Of a DNA stretch of 64,000 nt, positions 19,842 to 27,191 are shown piece by piece. The stretch comes from Palsa-504 sp963787645 (GTDB lineage Bacteria; Actinomycetota; Actinomycetes; Streptosporangiales; Streptosporangiaceae), in contig CAWBDS010000002.1 in assembly GCA_963787645.1 (NCBI GenBank), positions 930,001 through 994,000 on the forward strand, in the 5' to 3' direction. Each line of letters starts with the position of its first letter. The stretch's first letter is position 1. The translations under genes were made by a program, and so were the position numbers. The notes beneath the pieces are model-generated. The model saw nothing but the letters and a program-made list of their open reading frames with translations, was not told where the DNA came from and made no database searches.

Positions 19842-20648
19842 TTAGGCGTAGGTGAGCAGCGTGAGCTGCTTGAACCGCAGCACGCCATCGGTGTCGTCGG
19901 CCTGGTTGAACGCGAGCACGGTCACGGTGATCTCGTTGGTGTCGCCGGGCAGGGCTCGCAGTGCCTCGGTGATCTCCAAGGTGGCGTCGAACGGCAGCAG
20001 CGGGTGAGGCGGGCGCCGGTCAAACGGGCTGACCGGCTCGGGGATGTCGCAGCGACCCGCATCGCCCCAGCAGTCGCCGTGGGCGAACACGGTCAGGTAG
20101 CCGGCGTGTCGTGTACTGACCAGATCCGCTGGCTGAAGTCCGTCTAACTGGTGGCCTTCATGGCGTTGGCCCACTCCTGCCGGTACGGCGGGCCCGGCAC
20201 CTGCGGTGCGTGGCCCGGGGCGCGCGACGTCTCGGTCGGCCAGCCGGCTTTGTGCGCGGTATTGACCACATTAATCGGCGTCTTCGCGAGAACGTTCTCC
20301 GCGCCGTCCGCCTGGGCGCTGGAATAGGCGGCCGAATTCCCCCGGTGCTTGACCAGTCCCACCACGGCAAGGTGACGCCCGGGACCTCCGATTGGAGCGC
20401 GAGCTCCAGCCAGTACAGATACGCCCGGTGCCAGGGCAGGAAAAGCGGGTCGTGATGCTGGCACCAGCCGAGCGGCACGCCATGCCAGCCGGCGAAATAA
20501 TCAAATCCCCGTTTATCATTAAGCGCCAGTGCCTGCTTTACCGCCCGGCGGAAATCAGCTAGCTCTGCGCGCTGAGCGAATCAATGTTCTTGCGGACTTT
20601 AAGACGGGCGGGCGCGGCATTGGGCGCGGGCCGTGCGGTAATGGTCAA
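19842..20648 (-). pseudogene. Decayed tyrosinase gene
   Basis: A TTG start at 20648 with GAGGAG six bases upstream opens RLKVRKNIDSLSAQ. The frame then shifts near 20570 to AELADFRRAVKQALAL and WCQHHDPLFLPWHRAYLYW (copper-A histidines), shifts again near 20340 to SSAQADGAENVLAKTPIN, and again near 20150 to GYLTVFAHGDCWGDAGRCD and SPFDRRPPHPLLPFDATLEI. The copper-B segment (normally H-N-x-x-H and DPIFWLHH) is absent between the last two parts. At least three frame changes plus a deletion show real gene death. The intact ancestor would have been a phenol-oxidising copper enzyme. Confidence 0.82.
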
Positions 20649-20702
20649 TTAAGGCTCCTCGCTGTCCCGGTTAAAGTTGCCACGGCCGGGCAGAATAGAA
20701 CA

Positions 20703-20735
20703 AGGCCCCCTCCATGTATGAGATGGAGGGGGCCT
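20703..20735. terminator. 13-bp hairpin upstream of the dead tyrosinase gene
   Basis: AGGCCCCCTCCAT (20703-20715) pairs perfectly with ATGGAGGGGGCCT (20723-20735) around a 7-base loop. It stands 55 bases upstream of the tyrosinase start. It may end a transcript coming from the right, or be an attenuator of the old tyrosinase operon. Confidence 0.55.
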
Positions 20736-20955
20736 CGTCTGGCCGCATAGCGCCCGGTCAGCCAGTTTCCTGACCTCCCAGGCCCCAGGGCCGCCCGCTG
20801 GTGCCGTGCACCCGCTCCAGAAACCGGTTTCCCGATCGCCGTCACGTTCCCGAAGTCGCCTCCGGGGCGGTGCCCGTTTCCGACGGTGAAAGTATTTCTA
20901 CTGCTCCCGGGGTCGTCGCGCAAGGGCTCAGCGGAAAATAATGGCGAGTTTTTTG

Positions 20956-21040
20956 TAATCCACACTTTGTCCACAGAACTTAACTAGTTGTCCGCAGTTA
21001 ACGCGAGTTTTCCACCGGTCTGTGCACAGCCCTTTCCACA
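20956..21040 (+). other. Cluster of six DnaA-box-like 9-mers
   Basis: Six same-strand 9-mers resemble the actinobacterial DnaA box TTGTCCACA: TAATCCACA (20956), TTGTCCACA (20967, exact), TTGTCCGCA (20988), TTTTCCACC (21008), CTGTGCACA (21020) and CTTTCCACA (21032). Start-to-start spacings are 11, 21, 20, 12 and 12 bases, so the boxes lie on roughly the same helix face. A T-rich tract lies just to the left (20938-20960), in otherwise very GC-rich DNA. No dnaA or dnaN gene is nearby, so this is more likely a DnaA-titration or regulatory cluster than oriC. The region 20649-21042 holds no convincing gene. Confidence 0.6.
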
Positions 21041-21042
21041 GA

Positions 21043-21612
21043 TTAAGCTCCGACCGGCCTGGTATAGGTCAGGCGGACCGCCTGGCCCGCGGTCTGGGCC
21101 GAGCGCAAGGCCAGCGCCGCCGGCGGGGTTCCGTCGGGGAACAGACGCTCGCCCGCCCCGAGGATCAGCGGGAACACCAGCAGCCGGTACTCGTCGACCA
21201 GGTTGTTGGCCATCAGCGCGCGAACCACACTGATGCTGCCGGTGACCACCACCTCGTGGGCCCGCTTGCGTTCCCGGACGGCCTCGGCCAGATCGCCGGT
21301 CAGGACGGCGGAGTTCTGCCATGCCGTGACTTGGTCCAGGGACCGGGAGGCCACGAGCTTGGGCATGGCGTTCATCTTGGCCGAGAAGTCGTCGCTGCGG
21401 CCGGGCCAGATCTTCGCGAACAGTTCCCAGGTCCGCCTGCCCAGCAGGAGCGTCCCGGTGTCGAGCACCTCGCCAAGGCCGAACTTGTCGCCCGTGACCG
21501 CCTCCGGGCCGTAACGGAACGCCCATCCGCCCTGCCGCGATCCCTCGCTGCCGTCCGGATCCTGCATGACCCCGTCCAGGGATACGAACTCGATGACGAT
21601 GACACGACTCAT
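21043..21612 (-). CDS. Dihydrofolate reductase-like (RibD C-terminal domain) protein
   Basis: 189 residues. The start RVIVIEFVSLDGVMQDPDG and later TGTLLLGRRTWELFAKIWPG and VVVTGSISVVRALMANNLVDEYRLLVFPLILGAG (split over the fold) identify the RibD_C/DHFR-like family, which uses NADPH. These stand-alone proteins are very common in actinobacteria and mostly uncharacterised; they are not the essential FolA. A GGAGG-like box (GAGGCAACG) precedes the ATG. The stop lies three bases from the DnaA-box cluster. Confidence 0.88.
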   Translation of the reverse strand: MSRVIVIEFVSLDGVMQDPDGSEGSRQGGWAFRYGPEAVTGDKFGLGEVLDTGTLLLGRRTWELFAKIWPGRSDDFSAKMNAMPKLVASRSLDQVTAWQNSAVLTGDLAEAVRERKRAHEVVVTGSISVVRALMANNLVDEYRLLVFPLILGAGERLFPDGTPPAALALRSAQTAGQAVRLTYTRPVGA

Positions 21613-21683
21613 CGTTGCCTCCTCGTGGCTGATTCCTGCCCTCCAGACGAGGGGGAACCGGCCACGGGGACAGGCCGGACAGG

Positions 21684-22158
21684 TCAGGACGGCGGCTCGT
21701 CCCGCAGCTGCCGGACCACGGCCAGCGCGTCACCGACGTGCTGATCGATGTTGGTCAGCGAGTTGAACACGTGCCGAACGGCGCCCTGCCGGTCGATCAC
21801 GTACGTGACCCGGCCCGGTATCAGGCCCAGCACAGCCGGGCACTCCATAGCTCTTCCTGACCCGGCCGCCCCGGTCGCTGAGCAGCGTGAACGGCAGATT
21901 GTGCCGGCCCGCGAAGGCGGCGTGCCGGTCCGCGGAGTCCGAACTGACCCCGATCACCTCGGCTCCGGCCTCGGCGAAAACCTCGTGGCTGTCGCGGAAG
22001 GCACACGCCTCAGCGGTGCAGCCCGGGGTGTCGTCCTTGGGATAGAAATACAGCACGACGACCCGCTCGCCGAGCCGGTCGCGAAGACGCGCCGGTTCAC
22101 CCGTCTGCGACGGGAGCGTGAAGTCCGGTGCCTGGTCGCCGACCTGGATACGTGCCAT
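21684..22158 (-). pseudogene. bcp: Bcp-type peroxiredoxin with a one-base frameshift
   Basis: The N-terminal 100 residues are a normal thioredoxin-fold peroxiredoxin: MARIQVGDQAPDFTLPSQ, then FYPKDDTPGCTAEACAFRD with the peroxidatic cysteine and a second cysteine five residues on, as in Bcp/PrxQ. Near 21845 an extra C in a CCC run throws the frame. Removing one base restores GLIPGRVTYVIDRQGAV and FNSLTNIDQHVGDALAVV up to a TGA at 21684. The reconstructed protein of about 157 residues is full length. As written the gene would make a frame-shifted tail. Since everything else is conserved, a sequencing indel is as likely as a recent mutation. Confidence 0.8.
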
Positions 22159-22286
22159 ATCGAAAGTGTAGTGAGCCCTCCGGTTAACCCTTCAAACCAG
22201 GCTGTCGGCTGGGATCAGCCCGTCCCACCTCACCGGCCGCGCCGTAAACCTCAGCCACTCATTCACCGCGCTACGGATCCCCGGCA

Positions 22287-22315
22287 AACCGTAACGATGG
22301 CCCCCCGTTACGGTT
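22287..22315. promoter_or_regulatory. Perfect 10-bp inverted repeat upstream of the DinB gene
   Basis: AACCGTAACG (22287-22296) and CGTTACGGTT (22306-22315) are exact reverse complements with a 9-base spacer. They lie 115-140 bases upstream of the DinB-family start, between divergent genes. The 12-mer AACCGTAACGAT recurs at 44533-44544, upstream of the membrane protein gene at 44607. This could be an operator, or a hairpin protecting the divergent promoters. Confidence 0.4.
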
Positions 22316-22429
22316 GGGACCGTCACAGCGGGCCATCGTCCCGGCCCCGTTATGGCAACGACGTCGTTCGCGCGCGTGGGGTTTAGGCCCCGCCAGCCCC
22401 GCCAGCCGCAATGCCCGTAGTTTGAATCC

Positions 22430-22981
22430 ATGACGAGAAGTGCGGGACTGGCAGAGCAACTGGACTGGCACTGGCGCGAGCACCTGCGGCCGCGGCTGGA
22501 CGGTCTTACCGACGAGGAGTACTTCTGGGAGCCGGTGCGCGGCTGCTGGAGCATCCGGCCGCGCGGCGCCTCGACCGCGCCGATGTCGGGCGGCTCGGGG
22601 GAGTGGACCTTTGATTTCGCGTCCCCCGACCCGGTGCCGGCGCCGGTGACCACGATCGCCTGGCGGCTGGCGCACATCATTGTCGGGTGCCTGGGCTATC
22701 GGGTCGGGTGGTACTTCGGCGGCCCGGAAATCGACTTTGACACGTTCGCCTACGCCGGGACCGCTGACCAGGCACTCAAGCAACTCGACGAGACATACCA
22801 GCGCTGGAACGCGGGAGTCCGCGGGCTCTCGGACACTGACCTGGCCAAACCACCGGTCGGGCCGGTGCCGGGGGCTGACCCGTTTCCCATGGAGGGTCTC
22901 GTCCTGCACAACAACAAAGAGCTGATCCATCATGGCGCCGAGATCTGCCTGCTGCGCGACCTGTACCGGTGGCGGGACTGA
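22430..22981 (+). CDS. DinB-superfamily protein
   Basis: 183 residues of the four-helix DinB/YfiT fold, seen from LAEQLDWHWREHLRPRLDGL, the WRLAHIIVGCLGYRVGWYFG helix carrying a histidine, and the C-terminal HNNKELIHHGAEICLLRDLY segment whose histidines complete the metal site. The family includes mycothiol- and bacillithiol-dependent enzymes and many of unknown role. Nothing around it identifies a substrate. Confidence 0.88.
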   Translation: MTRSAGLAEQLDWHWREHLRPRLDGLTDEEYFWEPVRGCWSIRPRGASTAPMSGGSGEWTFDFASPDPVPAPVTTIAWRLAHIIVGCLGYRVGWYFGGPEIDFDTFAYAGTADQALKQLDETYQRWNAGVRGLSDTDLAKPPVGPVPGADPFPMEGLVLHNNKELIHHGAEICLLRDLYRWRD

Positions 22982-23040
22982 GCTGTACGCCACGAGCCGT
23001 GAGCCACGAGCCCACCTCGAACCCATCCCACGCGGACCGC

Positions 23041-23069
23041 TTGACAAAGTAGTGAGTCATCACTAACTT
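23041..23069 (+). promoter_or_regulatory. tetR promoter with overlapping operator
   Basis: TTGACA (23041-23046), a 17-base spacer and TAACTT (23064-23069) form a promoter whose start point would lie within a few bases of the ATG at 23077, so the message may be leaderless. The sequence TAGTGAGTCATCACTAACTT (23050-23069) covers the spacer and -10 box. The reverse complement of the site at 23639-23658 agrees with it at 17 of 20 positions. The AGTGA/TCACT arms suit a TetR dimer. Binding would block transcription, implying autorepression. Confidence 0.75.
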
Positions 23070-23076
23070 AGGGGTC

Positions 23077-23622
23077 ATGACCGAGATCAAGCAGAGGATG
23101 CCCGCGGCGGAGCGCCGCGAACTGGTCCTTAATGCGGCGGTCGCGGAGTTTGCCGTGCACGGTATGGCCGGCACCTCGACCGAGGATGTCGCCCGTCAGG
23201 CTGGTATCAGCCAGCCGTATCTGTTCCGCCTGTTCCCGACCAAGAAGGCGCTGTTCCTCGCGCTCGTGGACCGGTGCTTCCAGCGGGTACGGGACGAGTT
23301 CGTCACGGCGGCCGGTGACCTCACCGGCGAAGAGGCGCTAACGGCGATGGCCGACGCCTACGAGCGGCTGCTGGAGGACCGGATCCTGCTGCTGCTCCAG
23401 ATGCAGGCCTACGCCGCGTGCGAGGATCCCGAGATCCGGGTCGCGACGCGGGCCGGGTTCAAGAAGCTGTGGGAGCTGGTTGAGCGGCTGACCGGCCTGC
23501 CGTTCCAGGCTGTCGTCGACTTCTTCGCCGTCGGCATGCTGATGAACGTGGCCGCCGCTATGGACCTGCCTGCCGTCGACGAGCGGTGGACCAGCTGGTG
23601 CCCGAAGAACTCGCTCGCGTAA
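23077..23622 (+). CDS. TetR-family transcriptional repressor
   Basis: 181 residues. The N-terminal helix-turn-helix is clear (RRELVLNAAVAEFAVHGMAG, then TSTEDVARQAGISQPYLFRLF, with KKALFLALVDRCF). The C-terminal ligand domain is of the AcrR/TetR type. It directly precedes an MFS drug-exporter gene and near-identical operators lie before both genes, so it most likely represses itself and the exporter until a ligand binds. A run of eight T residues follows the stop (23624-23631). No good ribosome site is seen, consistent with leaderless translation. Confidence 0.92.
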   Translation: MTEIKQRMPAAERRELVLNAAVAEFAVHGMAGTSTEDVARQAGISQPYLFRLFPTKKALFLALVDRCFQRVRDEFVTAAGDLTGEEALTAMADAYERLLEDRILLLLQMQAYAACEDPEIRVATRAGFKKLWELVERLTGLPFQAVVDFFAVGMLMNVAAAMDLPAVDERWTSWCPKNSLA

Positions 23623-23638
23623 TTTTTTTTAAACCGAC

Positions 23639-23658
23639 AAGTTAGTGACTACTCACTT
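23639..23658. promoter_or_regulatory. TetR operator upstream of the MFS exporter
   Basis: AAGTTAGTGACTACTCACTT lies 17 bases before the exporter start codon. Its reverse complement matches the site in the tetR promoter at 17 of 20 positions. It sits between the tetR stop and the exporter ribosome site (TAGGAGGG), so it either controls a local promoter or blocks read-through from tetR. Confidence 0.7.
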
Positions 23659-23674
23659 CCTAGGAGGGAAGCTC

Positions 23675-25126
23675 ATGACCGCGAAGAGCCGCACCGGCTG
23701 GACCTTCGCCGTGACCTCGGCCGCGTTGTTCATGGCCTCGCTGGACAACCTAGTGGTAACGACCGCGCTGCCCTCGATCCGGGCTCATCTGCACGCCTCG
23801 CTCCAGGGGTTGCAGTGGACAGTCAACGCCTACACCCTGACCTTCGCGGTCCTGCTGCTCACCGGGGCCACGCTGGGCGAGCGGTACGGCCGCCGGCGGA
23901 TGTTTGTCATCGGCCTGAGCCTGTTCACCGCCGGTTCGGCCGCCGCCGCACTCGCGCCCAGCATCGGCACGCTGGTCGCCGCGCGGGCCGTGCAGGGCGT
24001 CGGGGCCGCGATCGTCATCCCGCTGACCCTCACGCTGCTGTCCGCCGCGGTGACCCCGCAGCGGCGCGGGCTGGTCCTGGGTGCCTGGGGCGCCGTGGGC
24101 GGCCTGGCCATCGCCATCGGCCCGCTGGTCGGCGGGGCCGTGGTGGAGGGGGCGTCTTGGCAGTGGATCTTCTGGCTCAACGTGCCGATCGGCATCGTGC
24201 TGCTGCCCATCGCCTGGACCCGGCTCACCGAGAGCCACGGACCGTCGACCAGTCTGGACCTGCCCGGCCTGCTGCTGGCCAGCGTCGGCCTGCTGGGCAT
24301 CGTGTTCGGCGTGGTCCGCGGCAACGACCACGGCTGGACTAGCGCCACCGTGCTGGCGCCCCTCGTGATCGGCGCGCTGCTGGTGGCCGCGTTCGTCGCC
24401 TGGGAGCTACGCGCCCCCGAGCCGATGCTGCCTATGCACCTGTTCCGCAGCCGCGGCTTCACGATGACCAACGCCGCGTCGCTGCTGATGTTCTTCGGGA
24501 TGTTCGGCGCCATCTTCCTGCTCGCGCAGTTCCTGCAGGTCGTCCAGCATTACAGCCCCCTGCAGGCCGGCCTGCGGACCCTGCCCTGGACGGGGATGCC
24601 GGTGTTCATCGCTCCGGTGGCGGGTGCCCTGTCCGACCGGATCGGCGGACGGCCGATCCTGGCCACCGGACTGGCCCTGCAAGCCATCGGGCTGGGCTGG
24701 CTGGCCGTGGTGGCCAGCCCTACGGTGGCCTACACCACGATGGTTCCGGCCTTCGTGATCGCCGGAGTCGGGATGTCACTGTTCTTCGCGCCGGTCGCCA
24801 ACGTGGTGCTCAGCTCGGTGCGCCGGGACCAGGAGGGCATCGCGTCCGGGGCCAGCAACGCGATCCGTGAGCTGGGCGGCGTGTTCGGGATCGCCGTGCT
24901 GGGCGCGGTGTTCTCGGCCCACGGCAGCTACCTCAGCGGCACGGCGTTCGTGTCCGGCCTGGCTCCCGCGGTCTGGGTCGGTGCGGCCGCCGTGGCCGTC
25001 GCGTCCGGCGCCGCGCTGTTCCTGCCGCGCCTGCGCCGAGCCACGGCCGACAGTGCCACGGCCGACAGTGCCACGGCCGACAGCGCAGCGGTCGAGTCGG
25101 CCCTCGAGCTGGAAACGGCGCGCTGA
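23675..25126 (+). CDS. MFS drug exporter, DHA2 (14-helix) family
   Basis: About 483 residues from the ATG at 23675, chosen because TAGGAGGG stands eight bases upstream; an in-frame start at 23645 would overlap the operator. The protein starts with a helix holding LFMASLDNLVVTTALPSIRA (motif D1 of DHA2 proteins), has GERYGRRRMFVIGLSLFTAG (motif A) and about 14 membrane helices. Such proton-driven pumps export drugs or antibiotics. The C-terminal tail carries a 15-bp tandem repeat (about 25038-25085) coding for repeated TADSA units. Regulation is by the adjacent TetR protein. Confidence 0.92.
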   Translation: MTAKSRTGWTFAVTSAALFMASLDNLVVTTALPSIRAHLHASLQGLQWTVNAYTLTFAVLLLTGATLGERYGRRRMFVIGLSLFTAGSAAAALAPSIGTLVAARAVQGVGAAIVIPLTLTLLSAAVTPQRRGLVLGAWGAVGGLAIAIGPLVGGAVVEGASWQWIFWLNVPIGIVLLPIAWTRLTESHGPSTSLDLPGLLLASVGLLGIVFGVVRGNDHGWTSATVLAPLVIGALLVAAFVAWELRAPEPMLPMHLFRSRGFTMTNAASLLMFFGMFGAIFLLAQFLQVVQHYSPLQAGLRTLPWTGMPVFIAPVAGALSDRIGGRPILATGLALQAIGLGWLAVVASPTVAYTTMVPAFVIAGVGMSLFFAPVANVVLSSVRRDQEGIASGASNAIRELGGVFGIAVLGAVFSAHGSYLSGTAFVSGLAPAVWVGAAAVAVASGAALFLPRLRRATADSATADSATADSAAVESALELETAR

Positions 25127-25140
25127 CCCCAGCCGCCCTT

Positions 25141-25170
25141 CGGGCCCGGATCCACGCGGATCCGGGCCCG
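25141..25170. terminator. Bidirectional terminator hairpin
   Basis: CGGGCCCGGATCC (25141-25153) pairs perfectly with GGATCCGGGCCCG (25158-25170) around an ACGC loop. It lies 15 bases after the exporter stop and 6 bases after the end of the minus-strand trmO remnant. Confidence 0.75.
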
Positions 25171-25175
25171 AGGCG

Positions 25176-25310
25176 TTATCGCTCGGCGATCGCGTCCAGC
25201 ACGGGCTTGATGTCCAGGATCGGCGTCGCGTCTAGCGCCTCGAGGTTGCTGACCAGGATCCGCAGGCCCTGGACGTCCAGGATCTCCACCCGGTGCAGCC
25301 GATTGGGTGG
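25176..25310 (-). pseudogene. C-terminal remnant of a TrmO-type tRNA m6t6A37 methyltransferase
   Basis: The frame reads NRLHRVEILDVQGLRI and then LEALDATPILDIKPVLD before its stop, which matches the conserved C-terminal beta-barrel part of TsaA/TrmO proteins (N-P-x-x-x-H-R and L-D-x-TP-x-LDIKP). The roughly 90 N-terminal residues are missing. Upstream (to the right) the sequence turns into unrelated proline/arginine-rich frames and then a tandem repeat. This is a truncated relic. Its survival next to the repeat suggests a deletion at the repeat edge. Confidence 0.65.
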
Positions 25311-25406
25311 GCCGGTCGGGCGAGCGGGTGCTGAAGACGCCCGCCGGAGCCCGGGCCGGGTCATCCCGCGGCCGGGTACTCAGTACGTCGCGCCGGGCCT
25401 GGTGCG

Positions 25407-25582
25407 GCCAGCCCGGGAAACGCCAGCCCGAGGAACGCCAGCCCGGGAAACGCCAGCCCGAGGAACGCCAGCCCGGGAAACGCCAGCCCGAGGAACGCCA
25501 GCCCGGGAAACGCCAGCCCGGGAAACGCCAGCCCGGAAACGCCAGCCCGGAAACGCCAGCCCGGAAACGCCAGCCCGGTTAC
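25407..25582. repeat. Tandem 15-bp/14-bp minisatellite, 12 units
   Basis: GCCAGCCCG recurs at 25407, 25422, 25437, 25452, 25467, 25482, 25497, 25512 and 25527 (15-base period) and then at 25541, 25555 and 25569 (14-base period). The linkers alternate between GGAAAC and AGGAAC before becoming GAAAC. It lies between the trmO relic and the stop codon of the TPR-like gene, which it touches. The last three units have lost one base each, so it is not kept in a coding frame. No spacers are present, so it is not CRISPR. Confidence 0.92.
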
Positions 25583-26913
25583 CAGGCCAACGCGTCGGAC
25601 GAGCCGCCGTTCTCGGTCACCAACTGATAGGCGGCGCCCTCGGCGGACGGCTTACGCGCGACACGTTCGCTGACCAGAGCCCGGGTGAGGCTGTCGTCGC
25701 CGGCCCGAACTGCCGCGGCGATCAGGGTCAGGTCAATGACGTCGCGCTGGGCGTGGCTCCCGCCCACCGCGTTAGCCCGCGGCCGGATGTCGATCAGCAG
25801 GTCGATGGCCCGGTCCGGGTGCCCGGCGGCGAAGGCGCCGAACGCCTCCAGCAGGTCCAGCCCGGCCCGCTCGGTGGCCAGCCGGTTGGTCGGCGCGGTC
25901 AGATGCCGGTTGGCCAAGATCACGCGCTCGACGCGCGGAAAGTCGCCCGCCAGGCCGAAGGCCATCACCGCGTGCCAGTCGTTGAAGATGTACACCGGGT
26001 CACCGACCAGGTCGTCGATATCGGCCGCGAGCTGCGCGGCCCGCTCCGTAACATCCACGCCGAACAGCGAAAGCCGCCATAGCAGGGCCGCGGCGTCCAC
26101 CACGTCGAGCCATTCGGTGGACCGTCCGGCCCGGATGGGGGAGTCGTACAGGGCCAGCGCCTCATCGATCTCCCCGAGCTCCAGGTGATACAGGGTGCGG
26201 TGCCACCAGTTGTGGATCGCGAAGAAGCTGTCCGACCAGTCAGGTGCCGAGGTAGTGAGGAAGTCAACGCCGTCCCGCTGGCTGCCCTCCATCTCGAAGA
26301 CGTGCGCCAGCGCGTGCACTGCCCACACGTCCTGGGGATTGTGGTCCAGCGCCGCCCGGGCCCGGGCCTCGGCCTGCCGGTAGTCAGCGTTCTCTTCCAG
26401 GCCGAAGGCGTATATGCCCTGTACGTAGCCCCAGCCGGGCAATGCGCGCGGCCAGGCGGGCAGCACTCGGGCCGCCACGTCGCGCAGCTCCAGCCGGTTG
26501 CCGAGAAAGAAGTACAGGTCCTGGGCCACCTTGAGCGCGAGCAGGTCCCGCGGGTGGCACAGCAGGGCCCGCTCCAAGGACCGGGTGGTGCCCTCCCAGT
26601 CGCCGTCGGTCCAAGACCGGGCCGCGCGCAAGTGATGCGCCTCCCGTTCGCCCAGGACCGCCGCGTCCAGCTGCTTGACGATCTCGGCGGCCGTGGCCAC
26701 GCCCTCCGGCGTGGTCCCGTACAAGGCCAGGTAGGCCCGGTAGATGTGGCCGAGCACCAGGCTGTCGTCGGCCGCGACCGCGGCCTCGGCGCCCGCGACC
26801 GGATCGCCGGCCAGCGCGGCCAGGTCTTCGATGGCCGCGTCGAGCCGGGCCACCGCGTCGGCACTGCCCGCCCGGACCGGCACCCCCCAGCGATCCGCGA
26901 ACGCCTTACCCAT
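25579..26913 (-). CDS. TPR-repeat protein of the TTC38 type
   Basis: About 444 residues from the ATG at 26913, which has a GGGAGG box about seven bases upstream; an upstream start at 27018 lacks one. The protein is all-helical with several TPR-like pairs: LGHIYRAYLALYGTTPEG, ERALLCHPRDLLALKVAQDL, ARARAALDHNPQDVWAVHAL and FAIHNWWHRTLYHLELGEID. The HALAHVFEMEG and HNWWH segments match the tetratricopeptide-38 family found in bacteria and animals, whose function is not established. It follows the small ORF at 27030 and the EamA gene on the same strand and may be in their operon. Confidence 0.8.
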   Translation of the reverse strand: MGKAFADRWGVPVRAGSADAVARLDAAIEDLAALAGDPVAGAEAAVAADDSLVLGHIYRAYLALYGTTPEGVATAAEIVKQLDAAVLGEREAHHLRAARSWTDGDWEGTTRSLERALLCHPRDLLALKVAQDLYFFLGNRLELRDVAARVLPAWPRALPGWGYVQGIYAFGLEENADYRQAEARARAALDHNPQDVWAVHALAHVFEMEGSQRDGVDFLTTSAPDWSDSFFAIHNWWHRTLYHLELGEIDEALALYDSPIRAGRSTEWLDVVDAAALLWRLSLFGVDVTERAAQLAADIDDLVGDPVYIFNDWHAVMAFGLAGDFPRVERVILANRHLTAPTNRLATERAGLDLLEAFGAFAAGHPDRAIDLLIDIRPRANAVGGSHAQRDVIDLTLIAAAVRAGDDSLTRALVSERVARKPSAEGAAYQLVTENGGSSDALAW

Positions 26914-27029
26914 CTCGGACCTCCCGCCGTCTCGCGCGATCCTGGCCGTGCCGCCAGAACTATCGCTATGTGAGAAGACTCCCGGGTAAAGCCTACTCAT
27001 CTGGCCGGGAACACTCATGCGTCAGCGCG

Positions 27030-27179
27030 TCATCGAGGTGAATTCTCGGCCACCGTCGAGGCTAGGCCCGGCCGGCCTTCGGTCTCGGCGATCCGGCGCC
27101 GGATCTGGGTCCAGCTGAGAGGCAGGTCCGAGCCGGGTGCGGTCCAGAACGTGAACGTGGTCCAGGGCAGTGCGGTCAT
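27030..27179 (-). CDS. 49-residue unknown protein with strong ribosome site
   Basis: ATG at 27179 is preceded by GAGGAGGTACAGCG, an excellent Shine-Dalgarno sequence, and lies 12 bases after the stop of the EamA exporter gene. The product begins MTALPWTTFTFWTAPGS, continues WTQIRRRIAETEGRPG and ends at a TGA at 27030. It has three tryptophans, no membrane helix and no family I recognise. The tight spacing suggests it is translated with the exporter. It could also be a 5' fragment of a longer lost gene. Confidence 0.55.
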   Translation of the reverse strand: MTALPWTTFTFWTAPGSDLPLSWTQIRRRIAETEGRPGLASTVAENSPR

Positions 27180-27191
27180 CGCTGTACCTCC

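Noticed and set aside
20645..20974. 109-codon minus-strand ORF in the DnaA-box/hairpin gap
   Set aside because: It runs through the hairpin and the tyrosinase start region, has no ribosome site and no recognisable domain.
20956..21040. Chromosomal origin oriC
   Set aside because: No dnaA, dnaN, gyrase or recF genes flank it and the cluster is smaller than actinobacterial origins; a DnaA-binding cluster is the more careful reading.
25407..25582. CRISPR array
   Set aside because: The 15-base units are contiguous with no unique spacers, and no cas genes are present.
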